From Pseudoips prasinana (taxonomy: Eukaryota > Arthropoda > Insecta > Lepidoptera > Nolidae), in contig OX621238.1 in assembly GCA_951640165.1 (NCBI GenBank), forward strand, positions 24,576,001 to 24,640,000: a DNA stretch of 64,000 nt. The letters are read 5' to 3'. The translations under genes and the position numbers were made by a program. The notes beneath the pieces are model-generated. The model did no database searches and was not told the DNA's origin. It saw only the letters and a program-made list of their open reading frames with translations. Positions 1-11,064 of the stretch are shown piece by piece. How positions within the stretch are numbered: the first letter of the stretch is position 1; every line of letters begins with the position of its first letter.

Positions 1-810
1 ATACATGGTAGGTAGCTATGTCGTAATTTGTAAATGTAGTCCACTGAACTTGTCAGAAATTACCGATAATTCCAGACACGCGGGCACCTGGTAGAGCACC
101 GACACATCACACAGATTTCCTGAACTAAATTGCTTAAAATTAATGACTAACTAAACCTAGAACGTAGCAGCAAGTTTTAGTACGTAATAACTAAAAGTTA
201 TCGACCGACTAACAAGTCCACTATGATTTATTAATTTGTCGTAAACATAAAGTCCCTTGAAATATTATATATAGATTTCAGTTCATAGATATAAGCTTCA
301 TTTTGAATATAATTTATGTTCGAGACTTCTAAATTAATGACGTTGTATAATGGATCCGTAAGATTTATTACATTACTTTAATACTGATAACGATGTTGTA
401 TTAGAATTCTTTCCATCGCGTGATGCATTATTACTGCAAGGATACTGAACCCATACTTCATCCACTCACCACTAAGGTAAGCATTTGTTTAGAGATTATG
501 ATGGGGTTATAAATGATTTTCATTTAACATTCAATATCTTTGAAACAACTATAAAGTGTTTTTGTACCAGTAAACAATTAGCATACAAAGATACTAAAGT
601 TAAACACATAACAGATACTTTCAATCAAAGACTGTGATAGAACTCAAATCTGGCATATCGTCGCTGTCTTACATTAACCTTAACTTATTCGCGACGGATT
701 AGAGCTCTGCATTATTCAACGTTACTAAATCTTCAAAGACGATTGGTGTGGAGTCTAGTGCCCGTAAATTAAATTTATAAATGATGTTATACGCTTATAA
801 TTAAAAGTAC
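1..810. other. No gene seen; AT-rich intergenic DNA
   Basis: Stop codons are dense in all frames and no conserved coding pattern, RNA gene or recognisable repeat was found before the SINE fragment at 811. Confidence 0.5.
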
Positions 811-927
811 CTATTCACACACGGCTATCTGATCCCAAACTAAGCAGAGCTTGTACTATCGAAAGCAGATAACTGATATATTACATATACTACTTCCTTT
901 TTTGTAAATACATACTTATATAGATAG
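811..927 (-). repeat. SINE-B, 3' half only
   Basis: The plus strand carries the complement of the SINE-B 3' region: CACACGGCTATCTGATCCC, the conserved CCAAACTAAGCAGAGCTTG block, the CAGATAACTGATAT block and the TACATACTTATATAGATA body. The tRNA-like head is absent, so this is a fragment. The same block recurs at 8875, 9545, 17758, 32912, 55195 and 57088. Confidence 0.75.
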
Positions 928-1485
928 TATTAAGTAGCTCTGTTGGTAATTAGTACTTTATAAGTATATTTATTAACAGCTAAGTTAAAGTTAAGAAGTG
1001 CATTAGCAACATCAATTACTGTTTAACAGTGCATACGTCCGTTACGTGATGGGCTTCGTGAAACTAATCCAGGAACTTTAAATGAGGCTGCGGCTACTTT
1101 GATAGTGATAATATGTGGACCAATTTCCAGAGAATCATCATAGACAGTTCAAAAGTTCTCCCGCTTTAGGGAATATGTCAGGCCCACTTCAAAGACGTAG
1201 TATTCCAACTAATGAATAACTTACAGTAGAGGCTGTTGCTTAATTTGAATTATGTACTATAGTACTATGTTAAAGCATATAGACAAGATTAAAGCAATCA
1301 ATCCAAAATTATGAATTCATCATCTCAGCCTATAAAGTTTAATGGGAAATAAATTGTAATAAATATGAAAAACTGAATAAATTATAAGGTATATATTACT
1401 TACATTACATAAATTACAAGTATTTTCTAGATTTTACGATATTGGAAGTTTTAATTTTGTCTTTAGTTTTTATTTTATGATAGCG
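928..1485. other. No gene seen
   Basis: AT-rich sequence without ORFs or a repeat I can name. Confidence 0.45.
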
Positions 1486-1670
1486 CTAGCTGTGGCCCGC
1501 AGTTTTACCCACGTTATTTTTTTAAAATTATAGCCTATGTGTTAATCCAGGGTGTCAGCAAACTTCATACCAAATTTTATAAAAATCAATCCAGCCGTTT
1601 AGACGTGAAGAAGTAACAAACATACACAATCACACACTCACAAACATTCCCCTTTATAATATTAGTGTGA
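1486..1670 (-). mobile_element. Helitron-like non-autonomous element (Lep1-like)
   Basis: Read on the minus strand the element starts TCACACTAATATTATAAA, runs through the conserved GTTTGTTACTTCTTCACGTC block and ends GGCCACAGCTAG, with a short GC-rich hairpin just before the CTAG terminus. The 5' flank is A as expected for A^T insertion; the 3' flank is C rather than T, probably through later mutation. It carries no ORF. Similar copies lie at 25579, 28754, 62791 and 63490. Confidence 0.75.
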
Positions 1671-2410
1671 TTCCTTAACGAATTAAATTATGAAAATCTG
1701 TTCACAATCAACGGAGAAACCGCGTAACATACAAAAAACAACTGGCGAATTAAGAACCTCTTTCTTCTGGAAGTCGGTTAAAAAACCATAACACTTGGTT
1801 ATCTGTGTAGTGTATTTTTTTTTAAATTCTTATGCTATAAAAGTGAAAATGTATTACGAACATATCTACATTAGATATAAACTAAAGATCGTAAAATAGG
1901 TCCCACAATTATATATTTTACGAGTTTTAGCAGAAGCAGAACCAATAAATTCGATAATTATATGCGGTTTAAAATACTTAGAATACAATAAAAGTAATGC
2001 GTATTAACGATTATTAGCTGTCACTATAATTTTTGACTTAGCCATGAACCATCCAAGTCAATTGGTGTTCTCTGAGGTGGTTATAACGAATTTTTTGTTT
2101 AACACTTACACGGGCAGTACCAATATAGTCCACGCCATATTTTGGATCTTTAGAGTCACGGGAAGCTACTGGATGCAGCAGCACAAAACCGGTCATTGTA
2201 GAGAACCTTGATGTTTTAAATTCAGATGCTAATTAAAGGATTGATTGTAGACATATTTACCTTAGCCTCCCAGATTTCTTGTCAATACTTAGCTGACTAT
2301 TTAGTTATAGTTTAGAGTTAAAGTAAAACAACCTTACACAGAACATGTGGTTCATTGTATGCGCTAGCTGCCCACAATGCCACAATATGCTCTGATTAAT
2401 CTCTCCTTAA
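1671..2410. other. Intergenic; possible RTE tail fragment at 2155-2205
   Basis: No gene is visible. A stretch near 2155-2205 (GAAGCTACTGGATGCAGCAG followed by CCGGTCATTGTAGAGAACC) resembles the RTE-type LINE tail seen better at 11204-11446, in plus orientation. Confidence 0.4.
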
Positions 2411-2661
2411 ATAATAATATCTAGGGACAATGTCACACAGATCATCCTAGCCCCAAACTAAGCAAAGCTTGTAGGTACTATGGGTACCAGGCGACGATAT
2501 ATATACTTATATAGATAGATAAATACTTATATACATAGAAAACATCCATGACTCAGAAACAAATATTCGTGCTCATCACACAAATATTTGCTCTTACCGG
2601 GATTCGAACCCAGGACCACCAGCTACGTAGACAGGAGCACTACCAACTAGGCTACGGTGTG
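2411..2661 (-). repeat. SINE-A, near full length
   Basis: On the minus strand the element begins with a tRNA-like head (ACCGTAGCCTAGTTGGTAGT, then a B box GGGTTCGAATCCCGG), continues through the shared SINE body and ends in the GTGACATTGTCCCTAGATAT tail. Other copies are at 25616, 41918, 54029 and 60594. The head lacks a complete tRNA cloverleaf, so this is not a functional tRNA gene. Confidence 0.85.
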
Positions 2662-2961
2662 AATATTGTGTATAAACAGTATTGTGGAAATTCATAAGGT
2701 CGCCTTCCCATTTCGCATTGATGATATTGCCGCATCACTGGTCTCAATGCCCGAAACATGTGCGTTGATACACATCTAGATTCAACAGTGATCAGTTCAG
2801 CGTAACTGCAACATCACAATAGCCATAAATTCAACTGCATAGATTTAGTTGGATAACGTAAACGTAAACTTGTATATGAAAACATTGATAGATAACTTAA
2901 CTAGCTTGTGCCGTTTCGGAAATCTTCACGATAGACAATTATAATTACGACTGCCTTATAT

Positions 2962-3098
2962 GTATAGACGCCAGCACATCCAGCTACCCCAAACTGTCAT
3001 TTCTTTTATAGATTCAACTTTATTACACAAGCATAAGGTTCACTTTCAATTGGGGAAATTTGACAGATTGGGGTAGCGTGATGTGCTGGCGTCTGTAC
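2962..3098. mobile_element. Small fold-back (MITE-like) element
   Basis: Two arms of about 38 bp form an imperfect inverted repeat, left 2962-2999 (GACGCCAGCACATCCAGC) and right 3061-3098 (TGATGTGCTGGCGTC), separated by about 60 bp of AT-rich spacer. No ORF. The superfamily cannot be assigned. Confidence 0.65.
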
Positions 3099-3258
3099 GA
3101 ACGTAATGTTATTATACCTAGCGTATGCATTGAGTTAACGTTTTATTACTTGCTGATAGTATTGCTATGCTAATGCTATTGTATTGCATCATATTATAAC
3201 AGAGTGTACAGTACAGACAGTATTGTGTTGTAGATACTATATAGCCCAATATTAAGTA

Positions 3259-3534
3259 ATGGAATCAGGCGTTACTTTGCGGAAATCCATAGCAATCAAA
3301 ATACAAAATCAATATGTAGTGTTAATTCCGCTAATTGTCAGTTTAATCATGCCGGGATGCAATTTGCACCGCCCTCCCGCCCGCAAAAATGTGCACATGC
3401 AAGAAGGACAATATAAAAAAAGCAAATTACTTGCGCCAGTACGATACCCAACACGTGTTTCAGTCCTCCACGGACCATTCTCAAGGGCTGCTAACTCGTC
3501 GAGTGCTCGAGGGAGACTCAGTCTCCGGAAGTAA
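3259..3534 (+). other. Unassigned GC-richer patch with overlapping ORFs on both strands
   Basis: The patch is richer in G+C and CpG than its surroundings and is open on the plus strand (91 codons) and, for 3309-3542, on the minus strand (77 codons). Neither product is recognised. The minus frame contains an LPRALDELAALENGPWRTE segment that could be part of an exon, but splice signals are weak, and a 15-bp inverted repeat around 3509-3523 (GGAGACTCAGTCTCC) complicates a coding reading. It could equally be repeat-derived. Confidence 0.2.
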
Positions 3535-4181
3535 CACCACAAATTGATTCTGTATTTTGACAGCCCAATATTATGGTTTAAGACATTTATTTCTCATAAA
3601 GAATACATTCATTTATCTGAGAAATACAGGATACTTAATTTAAGCTTATTACTATACTAACAAGAATTCACAAAGCCGTATTGAGTAAGTAATAACAAAG
3701 AAAAGCTATTTTATACATTTGATACAAAGTAATACATAATTGGTAAATTCGTTAAAAAATAAAGACAATGTAGGTATAACGAGAACAAAATATTAGCAAT
3801 GCCACAACCTAACACTATTGACGCAGGCCCCTATTATGTGTCACAGCATAAATGCTAAGGCATAGCAATTTCGTATAGCAACTATAGGTTATAAGAGATA
3901 AAATGAAAGTTATATTTTAAGATTAGATATTTATATGTGTACGTTTCTTTTAATAAGAAAAGGAATGTTTATTGTGTATTTATGTTATATATTTGTATAT
4001 TTATATGTATGGATTGTTCTTATTATTATTTTTATAGACACACACATGTATTAGTAACAGTTAAGAGTACATTACATTTATTTAGAAAACTCAATTATTA
4101 GTTAGGCAGATAGTACACACATGCGCGAACATTTCAAACAATATATACGTAGGTATTAATGCTTTTTTATTACTGTATAAG

Positions 4182-7040
4182 CTAATTTGCATTTCTTAAA
4201 ACATAGTGTTTTAGTTTCTTTTTGAATAGGGTCATAGACTGAATCCCTTTGATATCTTTGGGTAACTTATTATATAGCTGAGCCCCTTCATACCTGATAT
4301 TTTTATAACCGTAATTAGTACGTGGTGCTTTCAAACAGATGTTATTCGCATTTCTCATCATTCGGTGTTGGATTTGTGATTTTTTTGTAAACGTTAATTG
4401 TGTGCGTATTTGATTGTTCAAAATTTTGCGTATTAGAATGCATATGTGATATTTGTACATTTGTTCTATTGTCATTATCCGAGTTTTTTGATAAACCGTA
4501 TTGGTTGGTGTGAAGTAGTCCATGTGAAATAGTAATTTAATTATTTTATTTTGTGTAGTTTGTAGCAGTGTTAAGTTGGACTTGGCTGCGGAACCCCATA
4601 ATTCAATTAGGTAGCATAGGTGAGATTTTACCAATGAGTTGTATATAATATAAGAAACGGATTTAGGAAAGCAGCGCACAGACCCACGAAGTCTACCTAT
4701 GAGTGATGATAGTTTGGATTGTATTTTGTCAATGTGAGGCTTCCAAGTAATTTGACTGTCGAGAACAAGGCCAAGATATTTTTCAGAGTCTACTTTTGAG
4801 ATCGGTGTAGTACCAATGCATAATGGATGATGGTCAGGTATTTTTTTATTTTTTGGGCAGAAAATCATGTAGTTTGTCTTGGATACATTTATAGTAAGTA
4901 AATTGTAATTGAACCAAGTAGACAAAATATTTAGATCGTTTTGAGCCTCTCTCATGATTTCGTTAATGTCATTCCCAAAGTAGAAGAGGGAAGTATCATC
5001 AGCATACAAAGTGACATCTCCCGAAAGACCTAGTTCTTTAATGTTGTTAATATAAATTAGAAATAAAAGTGGCCCTAGCATTGAGCCCTGAGGCACCCCA
5101 TATGTGATTGGCTGTGATGTACTTTGAGTGTCTAAGATTTTGACAATTTGAGATCTGTTAGAGAGATATGATTGTAAAAGATTCAGAGATTCGACTCCTC
5201 TGATTCCTGCATAGTAAAGTTTATTAAGTAGCAAATTGTGACTAATTGTATCGAATGCTTTTTTCAGATCAATAAAAACTCCGAGAGCTATCTGCCTATT
5301 GTCAATATTACTTTTAAGATTAGTTATTAAATCAACGCAGGCTGAAAGTGTATTCGACTTTGGACGAAAGCCATATTGTTTAGGAAAAATATAATTTAAG
5401 GAAGTTAAGTAATTGTCTAGACGATTATAAATAACCTTTTCAAAAACTTTTGAAATGACGGGGAGCACGGATATAGGCCGATAGTTTTCTGGTTCACTTC
5501 TATTTCCGGATTTAAAGATAGGGCTCAGTTTGGCAATTTTCAAAGAGTCAGGGAAGTAACCATTATTCAAACATTTATTGATTGAAGTTGTAAGTGCTTT
5601 TAGTATGGCACCTTTAATACTTTTTAAAGATTTAGATGTAATTCCATCCATACCAGTACTAGTGTTTGGGTTTAAGTTGTCAATAACTTTGCTGACCTCC
5701 TCTATCGTAGCCGGGGCAAATTCGGTAAGTGGTAATTTGGAGATATCTAGTTGGTTGTCATATACTTTATTATACTCAGTATTATCATGGTATATAGCGG
5801 GGATGTTATTAGCAAGAATATAACCCATATTTGCAAAACAAGAATTAAAACAGTTGCATATATCTGTAATGTCAGTAATAGGGCCGGATTGCGTCTGAAG
5901 TTTGGACGGAGCTTTATTACATTTTGTTTTATTTGAGCATAGGTCATTAATGATTTTCCACATTTTCAATGGTTTTTTGGCACAGTCTTTGAATGATTTA
6001 TAATAAAATGCACTTTTTGTAGTAATTATTTTGTCGCGGACTTGTTTTCTTAAATGACGTAGTTCTTCAATTTTACCTTCATCTGGTGGTGACTTCAGAT
6101 ACGAAGACCATAATACATTTCTCAGTTCGATTGCCATGATAATTTCCTTGTTGATCCAGTCAGACCGAGGTGGGTTTTGAATTTTTGTTTTGACTATTAT
6201 AGCTTGTTTAACAGCCGCATGTATTTTCTCCTCAAGCTGCTCATAAGTGAATTCTTTATCTTTAGGTAAAGATTTTTCTATTGCTTTGTAGAATTTCGTA
6301 TAGTCCACCGCTGCGTAGGTGATCTTGCTATTTTTTTGTGGTATATATTTGTGAAGTTCCAGATAAATATGTTTGTGGTCTGACATGGCTGACTCTATTA
6401 TAGCCAGGTGAAAGTTATCATTTTTCAGATTGCTGCTGACATGGTCAAGGATGGTCTTAGTAGTACATGTCTCTCGGGTATTGTAGATGGGATCGAGTTT
6501 GTTTAACAAAATATATCCATTTTCTTGTAACATCCGTTTGTATTGTGATGTTGCCTGGTTATTACTAAGTAGGTTGTAATTGTAGTCTCCGAACACTATG
6601 CACCTTTTTCGTTTTAGTAGTTGTTGTGAGTATGTTTCTAGAAAGTCGGTACTAGTAGTTCTTTCAGGTTTATAGATGGCTCCAATATCGACAGAAAAAC
6701 GGTTCAAATGGATCCATAGGTAATGATTATCGTTTTCACAGAGGTCATCAATATGGTTGTGCTTTAAGCTATTGTGAACGTAAATAGAAACTCCTCCTCC
6801 TCTTGAGTTTTTTCTAAAATTGTAGTAGTGCGTGTAATTCTCTAGTTTAAGGCTTTCGGCTTCGGTTTCTGACTTGATCCATGTCTCGACTAATACTATT
6901 ACGTGTAAGAGTTTAGGTATTGACCGTATGATACACTTAATTTCGTCCAACTTTCCTTGTTTAACTAAGCTACGTACATTAGCGTACAAAAATTTTAAAG
7001 ATTTCATGTTGTAAATGACATCCGAGTGTATATTGGTCAA
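4182..7040 (-). CDS. LINE ORF2: AP endonuclease and reverse transcriptase
   Basis: A 952-residue polyprotein that would nick target DNA and prime reverse transcription of its own RNA. Residues 14 to about 230 form an exonuclease-endonuclease-phosphatase domain: catalytic Glu52 in VETW, GDYNYN at 151-156, ILDH at 197-200 and SDH at 220-222. Reverse transcriptase follows at about 500-760: NYRPISVLP at 519-527, Asp591 in FIDLKKAFDT, GVPQGSMLGP at 648-657 and the catalytic YADD at 679-682. The C-terminal third has the WGSA and NKLP segments typical of jockey/CR1-type elements. No frameshift or internal stop occurs, and all metal-binding aspartates are present. The start used is the first Met, 23 nt after the ORF1 stop. 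Length matches known ORF2 proteins, so the copy may be recently active; this is inferred, not shown. Confidence 0.93.
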   Translation of the reverse strand: MTNIHSDVIYNMKSLKFLYANVRSLVKQGKLDEIKCIIRSIPKLLHVIVLVETWIKSETEAESLKLENYTHYYNFRKNSRGGGVSIYVHNSLKHNHIDDLCENDNHYLWIHLNRFSVDIGAIYKPERTTSTDFLETYSQQLLKRKRCIVFGDYNYNLLSNNQATSQYKRMLQENGYILLNKLDPIYNTRETCTTKTILDHVSSNLKNDNFHLAIIESAMSDHKHIYLELHKYIPQKNSKITYAAVDYTKFYKAIEKSLPKDKEFTYEQLEEKIHAAVKQAIIVKTKIQNPPRSDWINKEIIMAIELRNVLWSSYLKSPPDEGKIEELRHLRKQVRDKIITTKSAFYYKSFKDCAKKPLKMWKIINDLCSNKTKCNKAPSKLQTQSGPITDITDICNCFNSCFANMGYILANNIPAIYHDNTEYNKVYDNQLDISKLPLTEFAPATIEEVSKVIDNLNPNTSTGMDGITSKSLKSIKGAILKALTTSINKCLNNGYFPDSLKIAKLSPIFKSGNRSEPENYRPISVLPVISKVFEKVIYNRLDNYLTSLNYIFPKQYGFRPKSNTLSACVDLITNLKSNIDNRQIALGVFIDLKKAFDTISHNLLLNKLYYAGIRGVESLNLLQSYLSNRSQIVKILDTQSTSQPITYGVPQGSMLGPLLFLIYINNIKELGLSGDVTLYADDTSLFYFGNDINEIMREAQNDLNILSTWFNYNLLTINVSKTNYMIFCPKNKKIPDHHPLCIGTTPISKVDSEKYLGLVLDSQITWKPHIDKIQSKLSSLIGRLRGSVRCFPKSVSYIIYNSLVKSHLCYLIELWGSAAKSNLTLLQTTQNKIIKLLFHMDYFTPTNTVYQKTRIMTIEQMYKYHICILIRKILNNQIRTQLTFTKKSQIQHRMMRNANNICLKAPRTNYGYKNIRYEGAQLYNKLPKDIKGIQSMTLFKKKLKHYVLRNAN

Positions 7041-7063
7041 CTGGTAGGTGACAGTATTGCCAT

Positions 7064-8029
7064 TTAAGGTTTCTGAGTGATTTTCTGTTCGGATATGTTT
7101 TTTGGGTGGTCTTTAATTATTTTTGGAATACCTTTAATATACTTGATGGTAAGGTCATGCTCTCCACCATCCATACGACGCTTCAATTGAGCACGGATGT
7201 CTTCTAAAAGCTTCTTCTGATACGGAGTTTGATCGGAATAGCATTTGACATGACCAGCAATAGCTATTTTGGACTTGTTACGTAGAATATATTTAACTGT
7301 GTCTGAGGTTGTGAAACTAACTTTAATAGGTCTAGATTTATCAGGATTATATTTACCCAGTCTCAATACTCGAATAGGCTCAGGGCAGTTGGGATCCACT
7401 AATTTCATTATTTTGGAGACTTCATTTCTGTCGAAGCTTAGTCTCTCTGTTGCATCTTTGTTGTTAGTTTCATGTATTCCACTAAGTATAACGTTTTTTT
7501 CTCTCCGAGAGCGTTCCTGGAGTTCAATATACATATTTTCGCACGTTGTTGGTATTTCTAATGACAGATTAGACTTTAAAGGGTCGTGGTCTTGTTTGGC
7601 CAAATCGGCTTTTAGATTGCCGAGGTCATTCGAAATTATTTTTATTTCTTTCTCTAAATCGTCTTTAGATTTCTTTAGGTAGGTAATTTCTAGATTAAGC
7701 TTACTTTGTTCTGTAATTAGCTGACTTGTAGTAGATTTTAACTGAGTAATTTGTTCAGTTATAGTAGATACATCTTGAGATATTTTATCCAGCTTCTCCG
7801 ACTGAGCCTTAGCCATGCTTGTTAACATGGTCATTATTTTATTTTCGAATTTGTCGAGTTTATTAAACAAATCATCTTCAGGATCTTTTCTTTTTCGAAA
7901 TGTAATCTGTCTCGCTTCAATTTCCGACAGTGTCAATTTACTTAAGTCTGGTTGTGATTCACTACGTCCGGAATTGCTATCATCATACGTAATGGGTCGG
8001 GATTTGTTCGGTGACTTTTGAGCGGACAT
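7064..8029 (-). CDS. LINE ORF1: coiled-coil RNA-binding protein
   Basis: A 321-residue protein immediately upstream of ORF2. Residues 1-50 are Ser/Lys-rich, residues about 55-145 form a heptad-rich coiled coil probably used for multimerisation, and residues about 165-270 form a compact domain beginning ELQERSRREKNVILSGI. That motif is shared by ORF1 proteins of many invertebrate CR1/L2-like elements and by the baculovirus FP-type fold; it probably binds nucleic acid. The C terminus is basic. There are no CCHC zinc knuckles, unlike typical jockey ORF1. The protein would coat the element RNA. Placement and the open frame support an intact two-ORF LINE. Confidence 0.85.
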   Translation of the reverse strand: MSAQKSPNKSRPITYDDSNSGRSESQPDLSKLTLSEIEARQITFRKRKDPEDDLFNKLDKFENKIMTMLTSMAKAQSEKLDKISQDVSTITEQITQLKSTTSQLITEQSKLNLEITYLKKSKDDLEKEIKIISNDLGNLKADLAKQDHDPLKSNLSLEIPTTCENMYIELQERSRREKNVILSGIHETNNKDATERLSFDRNEVSKIMKLVDPNCPEPIRVLRLGKYNPDKSRPIKVSFTTSDTVKYILRNKSKIAIAGHVKCYSDQTPYQKKLLEDIRAQLKRRMDGGEHDLTIKYIKGIPKIIKDHPKNISEQKITQKP

Positions 8030-8165
8030 GTTTGTAGTAATTCACGTTTGGTTTAATAATTGACTGCACCGTTAGAGAGAGATGAATTATTTCAAACTCA
8101 GAGCTCCTCTCTTTTACCCAAGGAGGTGAAGGGGGCACAGCTTTAGCGTTGGAGTTCGGTATTGA

Positions 8166-8464
8166 GGTGTAATGTCTTTTATCACATCAATGAATACAGT
8201 TAAATACTTGCACTATTTAACTTAAAATTAGGTACATTTCACTTTAGCACGTTAAATAATATTTAGTAAAAAGTTATCAACACGTCTTTACTGAACGCTT
8301 GCTAGAAGCAAAGAATATTTACAATCTTTTAAGATAATTTAGTTATAAATCATAATTAATATTATTAATTTGTGTATGTTCGTCCTAGTTTAAAATAATG
8401 ACACTATTTTCCGGTTAATTTTTATTATTCTGCTTATTAGTCTTGTTTAATTCATGTAATCCTT
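8166..8464. other. AT-rich spacer, no gene seen
   Basis: Lies to the right of the LINE leader. No ORF or nameable repeat. Confidence 0.45.
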
Positions 8465-8577
8465 ACTAATATTATAAATGTGAAATTAACTCTGTCAGTC
8501 GCTATTTCATGCAAAAACTACCGAAAAAAAATTGGTACTATGTCCTTTCTCAGGGTCTAGAGCCTGAGAAAGGACAT
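8465..8577 (+). repeat. Helitron-like 5' end fragment followed by a 15-bp hairpin
   Basis: ACTAATATTATAAATGTGAA at about 8465 matches the 5' end of the Helitron-like family, followed by a GCAAAAACTACCG block also seen in the copy at 29356. Next comes a perfect hairpin: ATGTCCTTTCTCAGG at 8540-8554 and its complement at 8563-8577. The normal CTAG terminus is not found. Confidence 0.5.
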
Positions 8578-8874
8578 TTAATACGAAAGACTACTTTTAA
8601 TACAAAAAAGGGTTGTAAGGTATTTTTGTTTACGTCACTTTTAGAACTAGAAGTAGTACCTAGTAGTTATGTGATTACATATAAATTAATATGACAATCA
8701 AAGTTAGTAAAAGTATTACAATGTTTTTTTTTAACTTTACTTGTAAATAAAATTTGTTATTTACGAGTAAGCAATTGCGATATACGTATTTATATAAGTC
8801 AAGTCATTATAAATTAACGTCTCCTAATTATCTAATCGAATTTTTCTGTATCCAATTATGTCCGCGCTATGAAT

Positions 8875-9139
8875 AATAATATCCTGGGACATTAGTTACA
8901 CAAGGCCATCTGATCCCAAACTAAGCAGAGCTTGTACTATGGAAACCAGATAACTGATATACTACATATACTATTTTTTCTTTTGTAAATACATACTTAC
9001 ATAGAAAATTACACCCAGACTCAGGACAAACAGATATGTTCCTGCACACAAATATCTGTCCTGGGTGGGAATCGAACCCACGACCTCCGCGGCTCCGGCG
9101 TGAAAAGCAAGCATTTGCCAACCACGCCAACGGGCCCGT
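8875..9139 (-). repeat. SINE-B, near full length
   Basis: On the minus strand: a tRNA-like head (GGCGTGGTTGGCAAATGC), B box GGGTTCGATTCCCACC, a hairpin (ACAGATAT...ATATCTGT), the shared body and the conserved CAAGCTCTGCTTAGTTTGGG block. The head carries an extra GGAGCCGCGG next to the B box compared with the copy at 32912. Confidence 0.85.
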
Positions 9140-9544
9140 CAAATATTATAAATAAATACATTTCCTTTCTTGTATTTATCGCGTACCAGCATAGAAAATG
9201 TTAAGTTATAAAGACTGGTTGCTTTAAAATTAACTCATCAAACAAACAAATTTATTAATATAGTACGATAAACTAAAGGTTTGTAGAATGAAGGATGTAA
9301 AAGTTTTCAACCCCAAAACTTTGTTGGAAGTTTGAGACATAAACAGGTGACTCTATACAGAGAGTTTTCAATTAGGCCGGACTAAATTGGTCTCATTTAA
9401 CCCCACTAATACCCAAGTTTGTAATTTTGTGACTAAAAGTCCCTAATCACTGCGGCTTTATAATACCAGTGAAAGATGGTGAAAGCTTTGTACTGTTATT
9501 GTAAATCCACACCGATTACGGAATTATCAGTTACAAAGTTTAAT
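9140..9544. other. Spacer between two SINE-B copies, no gene seen
   Basis: No ORF of note. Two SINE-B copies in the same orientation flank this 0.4-kb stretch. Confidence 0.45.
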
Positions 9545-9800
9545 AATAATAAATATCCTGGGACATTATTCACACACGGCCATCTGATCCCAAACTAAGC
9601 AGAGCTTGGAAACCAGATAACTGATATACTTCATATACTATTTTTCTTTTGTAAATACATACTTATATAGATAATTTACACCCAGACTCAGGACAAACAG
9701 GCATGGTCATGCACACAAATATCTGTCCCGGGTGGGAATCGAACCCACAACCTGCGGCGTGAAAGGCAGCGTATCTACCAACCACGCCAACAGGCCCGTC
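9545..9800 (-). repeat. SINE-B, near full length
   Basis: Same orientation and structure as the copy at 8875, with TATCCTGGGACATTATTCAC at the tail, the GATCCCAAACTAAGCAGAGC block, and a head with B box complement GGGAATCGAACCC. A short deletion removes the TACTATG part of the tail block. Confidence 0.85.
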
Positions 9801-9994
9801 TTTACATGTTCAGAAAACATGTAAAGTTTTAAATTGAACAAGATTCTAATGAGATAAAACCGAAATACAATATCCAGTACACAGCTTTATCTATACATAC
9901 ATACAAATAAATAAAATTGGAGTGTCTGGTTGTAATATTGAATTAACTGTTTTTTTTCTACATTAAATTGAATATATATACAGTACCTACACCA

Positions 9995-10197
9995 ATATAA
10001 CATTTTTAAAATTTTTGTCTGTCTGTCTGTCTGTTTGTTCCAGCTAATCTCTGAAATGGCTGGACCGATTTTGACGGGACTTTTATTGGCAGGTAGCTGA
10101 TGTAATAAGGAGTAACTTAGGCTACTTTTTTTTTAGAAAAAGCAAAAACATCAAAATAAACTAATTAACACGCGAACGAAGTCGCGGGCACAGCTAG
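9995..10197 (+). mobile_element. Helitron-like element, 3' part, divergent subfamily
   Basis: Starts near a (TGTC)n-like tract (GTCTGTCTGTCTGTCTGTT), has GGCTGGACCGATTTTGACGG, and ends with the hairpin CGCGAACGAAGTCGCG, GGCACAG and the terminus CTAG followed by T. This 3' end is the classic Helitron signature. The 5' TC end is not clear. Confidence 0.7.
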
Positions 10198-11064
10198 TTA
10201 CAAATATAATGAATGATAGTGAGAGCTGCGTCCTAGAATTGTGAGCCGTTCCGATCCTTAGCATCAATACATCCAGCAGCTCAGTTCTCGACGAATACTT
10301 AGTGCCTGTCGTCTTAAATAAACTGCCTCAAAATTTTCAAACCATGTATAATAATAACGACAAATGCTTCAAATATACATTTAAAAGACACTACATCCAC
10401 TGATACATAAAACTAAAAAAAAATGTATACTTTAAAATTTGGCGCCATTTATATTGGGGCCAAAATAGTTGCTGTACTACAAAGCTTAATTTTGACCTCA
10501 CGAGTGGTTTGGCACTCTGTCAAGCGCTCGGAACTGGAAACCATATGTTCCCAATATAAGGTTTCCAGTTTCGATTGAGTAAAGCTATGGCGATTTTCTG
10601 TTCTAAGTTCCCTTAAGTGGCTTTGCTGAATTATGTGTTCTAGTGCCTTTATGAGGAGCTAATCTAGAGCATTGTTTAATATGGTGCCAGAAAATTTTTT
10701 AATAAGTATAAGTGCCTTAAGCTGGGAAGTGAGGTATCTGTATCTGTGTATAGTATTTGTTTTATTTGTTATGAATAAGCCTGTTCATAATACTTAATAA
10801 ATTTCAAACAGAATGTCGGGGTCCTATAATCCAATAAACTATTTATCCAAATTACTTCAATTAAACCAAAAACAGTGTTATGTAATAAGTGACCAAAAAA
10901 AAACCTAATGTTTGCTTAATAGTATTATAAGTAATAGAAAAAAAAAACATTTTCAGTTTTGTTCGCATTAGCAAAAAGATAAGCAAAGAAAGACGATAAT
11001 AACCTTTTTTTATCCTAATCATAATCAAATACTACATAGTGGTTATACATTATGATATTTTTTT
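10198..11064. other. No gene seen
   Basis: AT-rich; nothing recognised apart from short homopolymer runs. Confidence 0.45.

Larger units (their letters stand above)
4100..8165 (-). mobile_element. Full-length non-LTR retrotransposon (LINE), jockey/CR1 group
   Basis: The unit contains a 5' leader (about 8030-8165), ORF1 (8029-7064), a 23-nt gap, ORF2 (7040-4182) and an AT-rich 3' region running left from 4181. Both ORFs are open from end to end, unlike most LINE copies, which are 5'-truncated and mutated. The two-ORF layout with an AP-type endonuclease and reverse transcriptase is that of jockey/CR1-group LINEs; the exact clade cannot be fixed without an alignment. The left (3') boundary and the target duplications were not resolved. 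Confidence 0.8.

Noticed and set aside
8875..9800. CRISPR-like direct repeats
   Set aside because: The repeated units are two SINE-B insertions in the same orientation; unit size and spacing do not fit an array, and the genome is an insect's.
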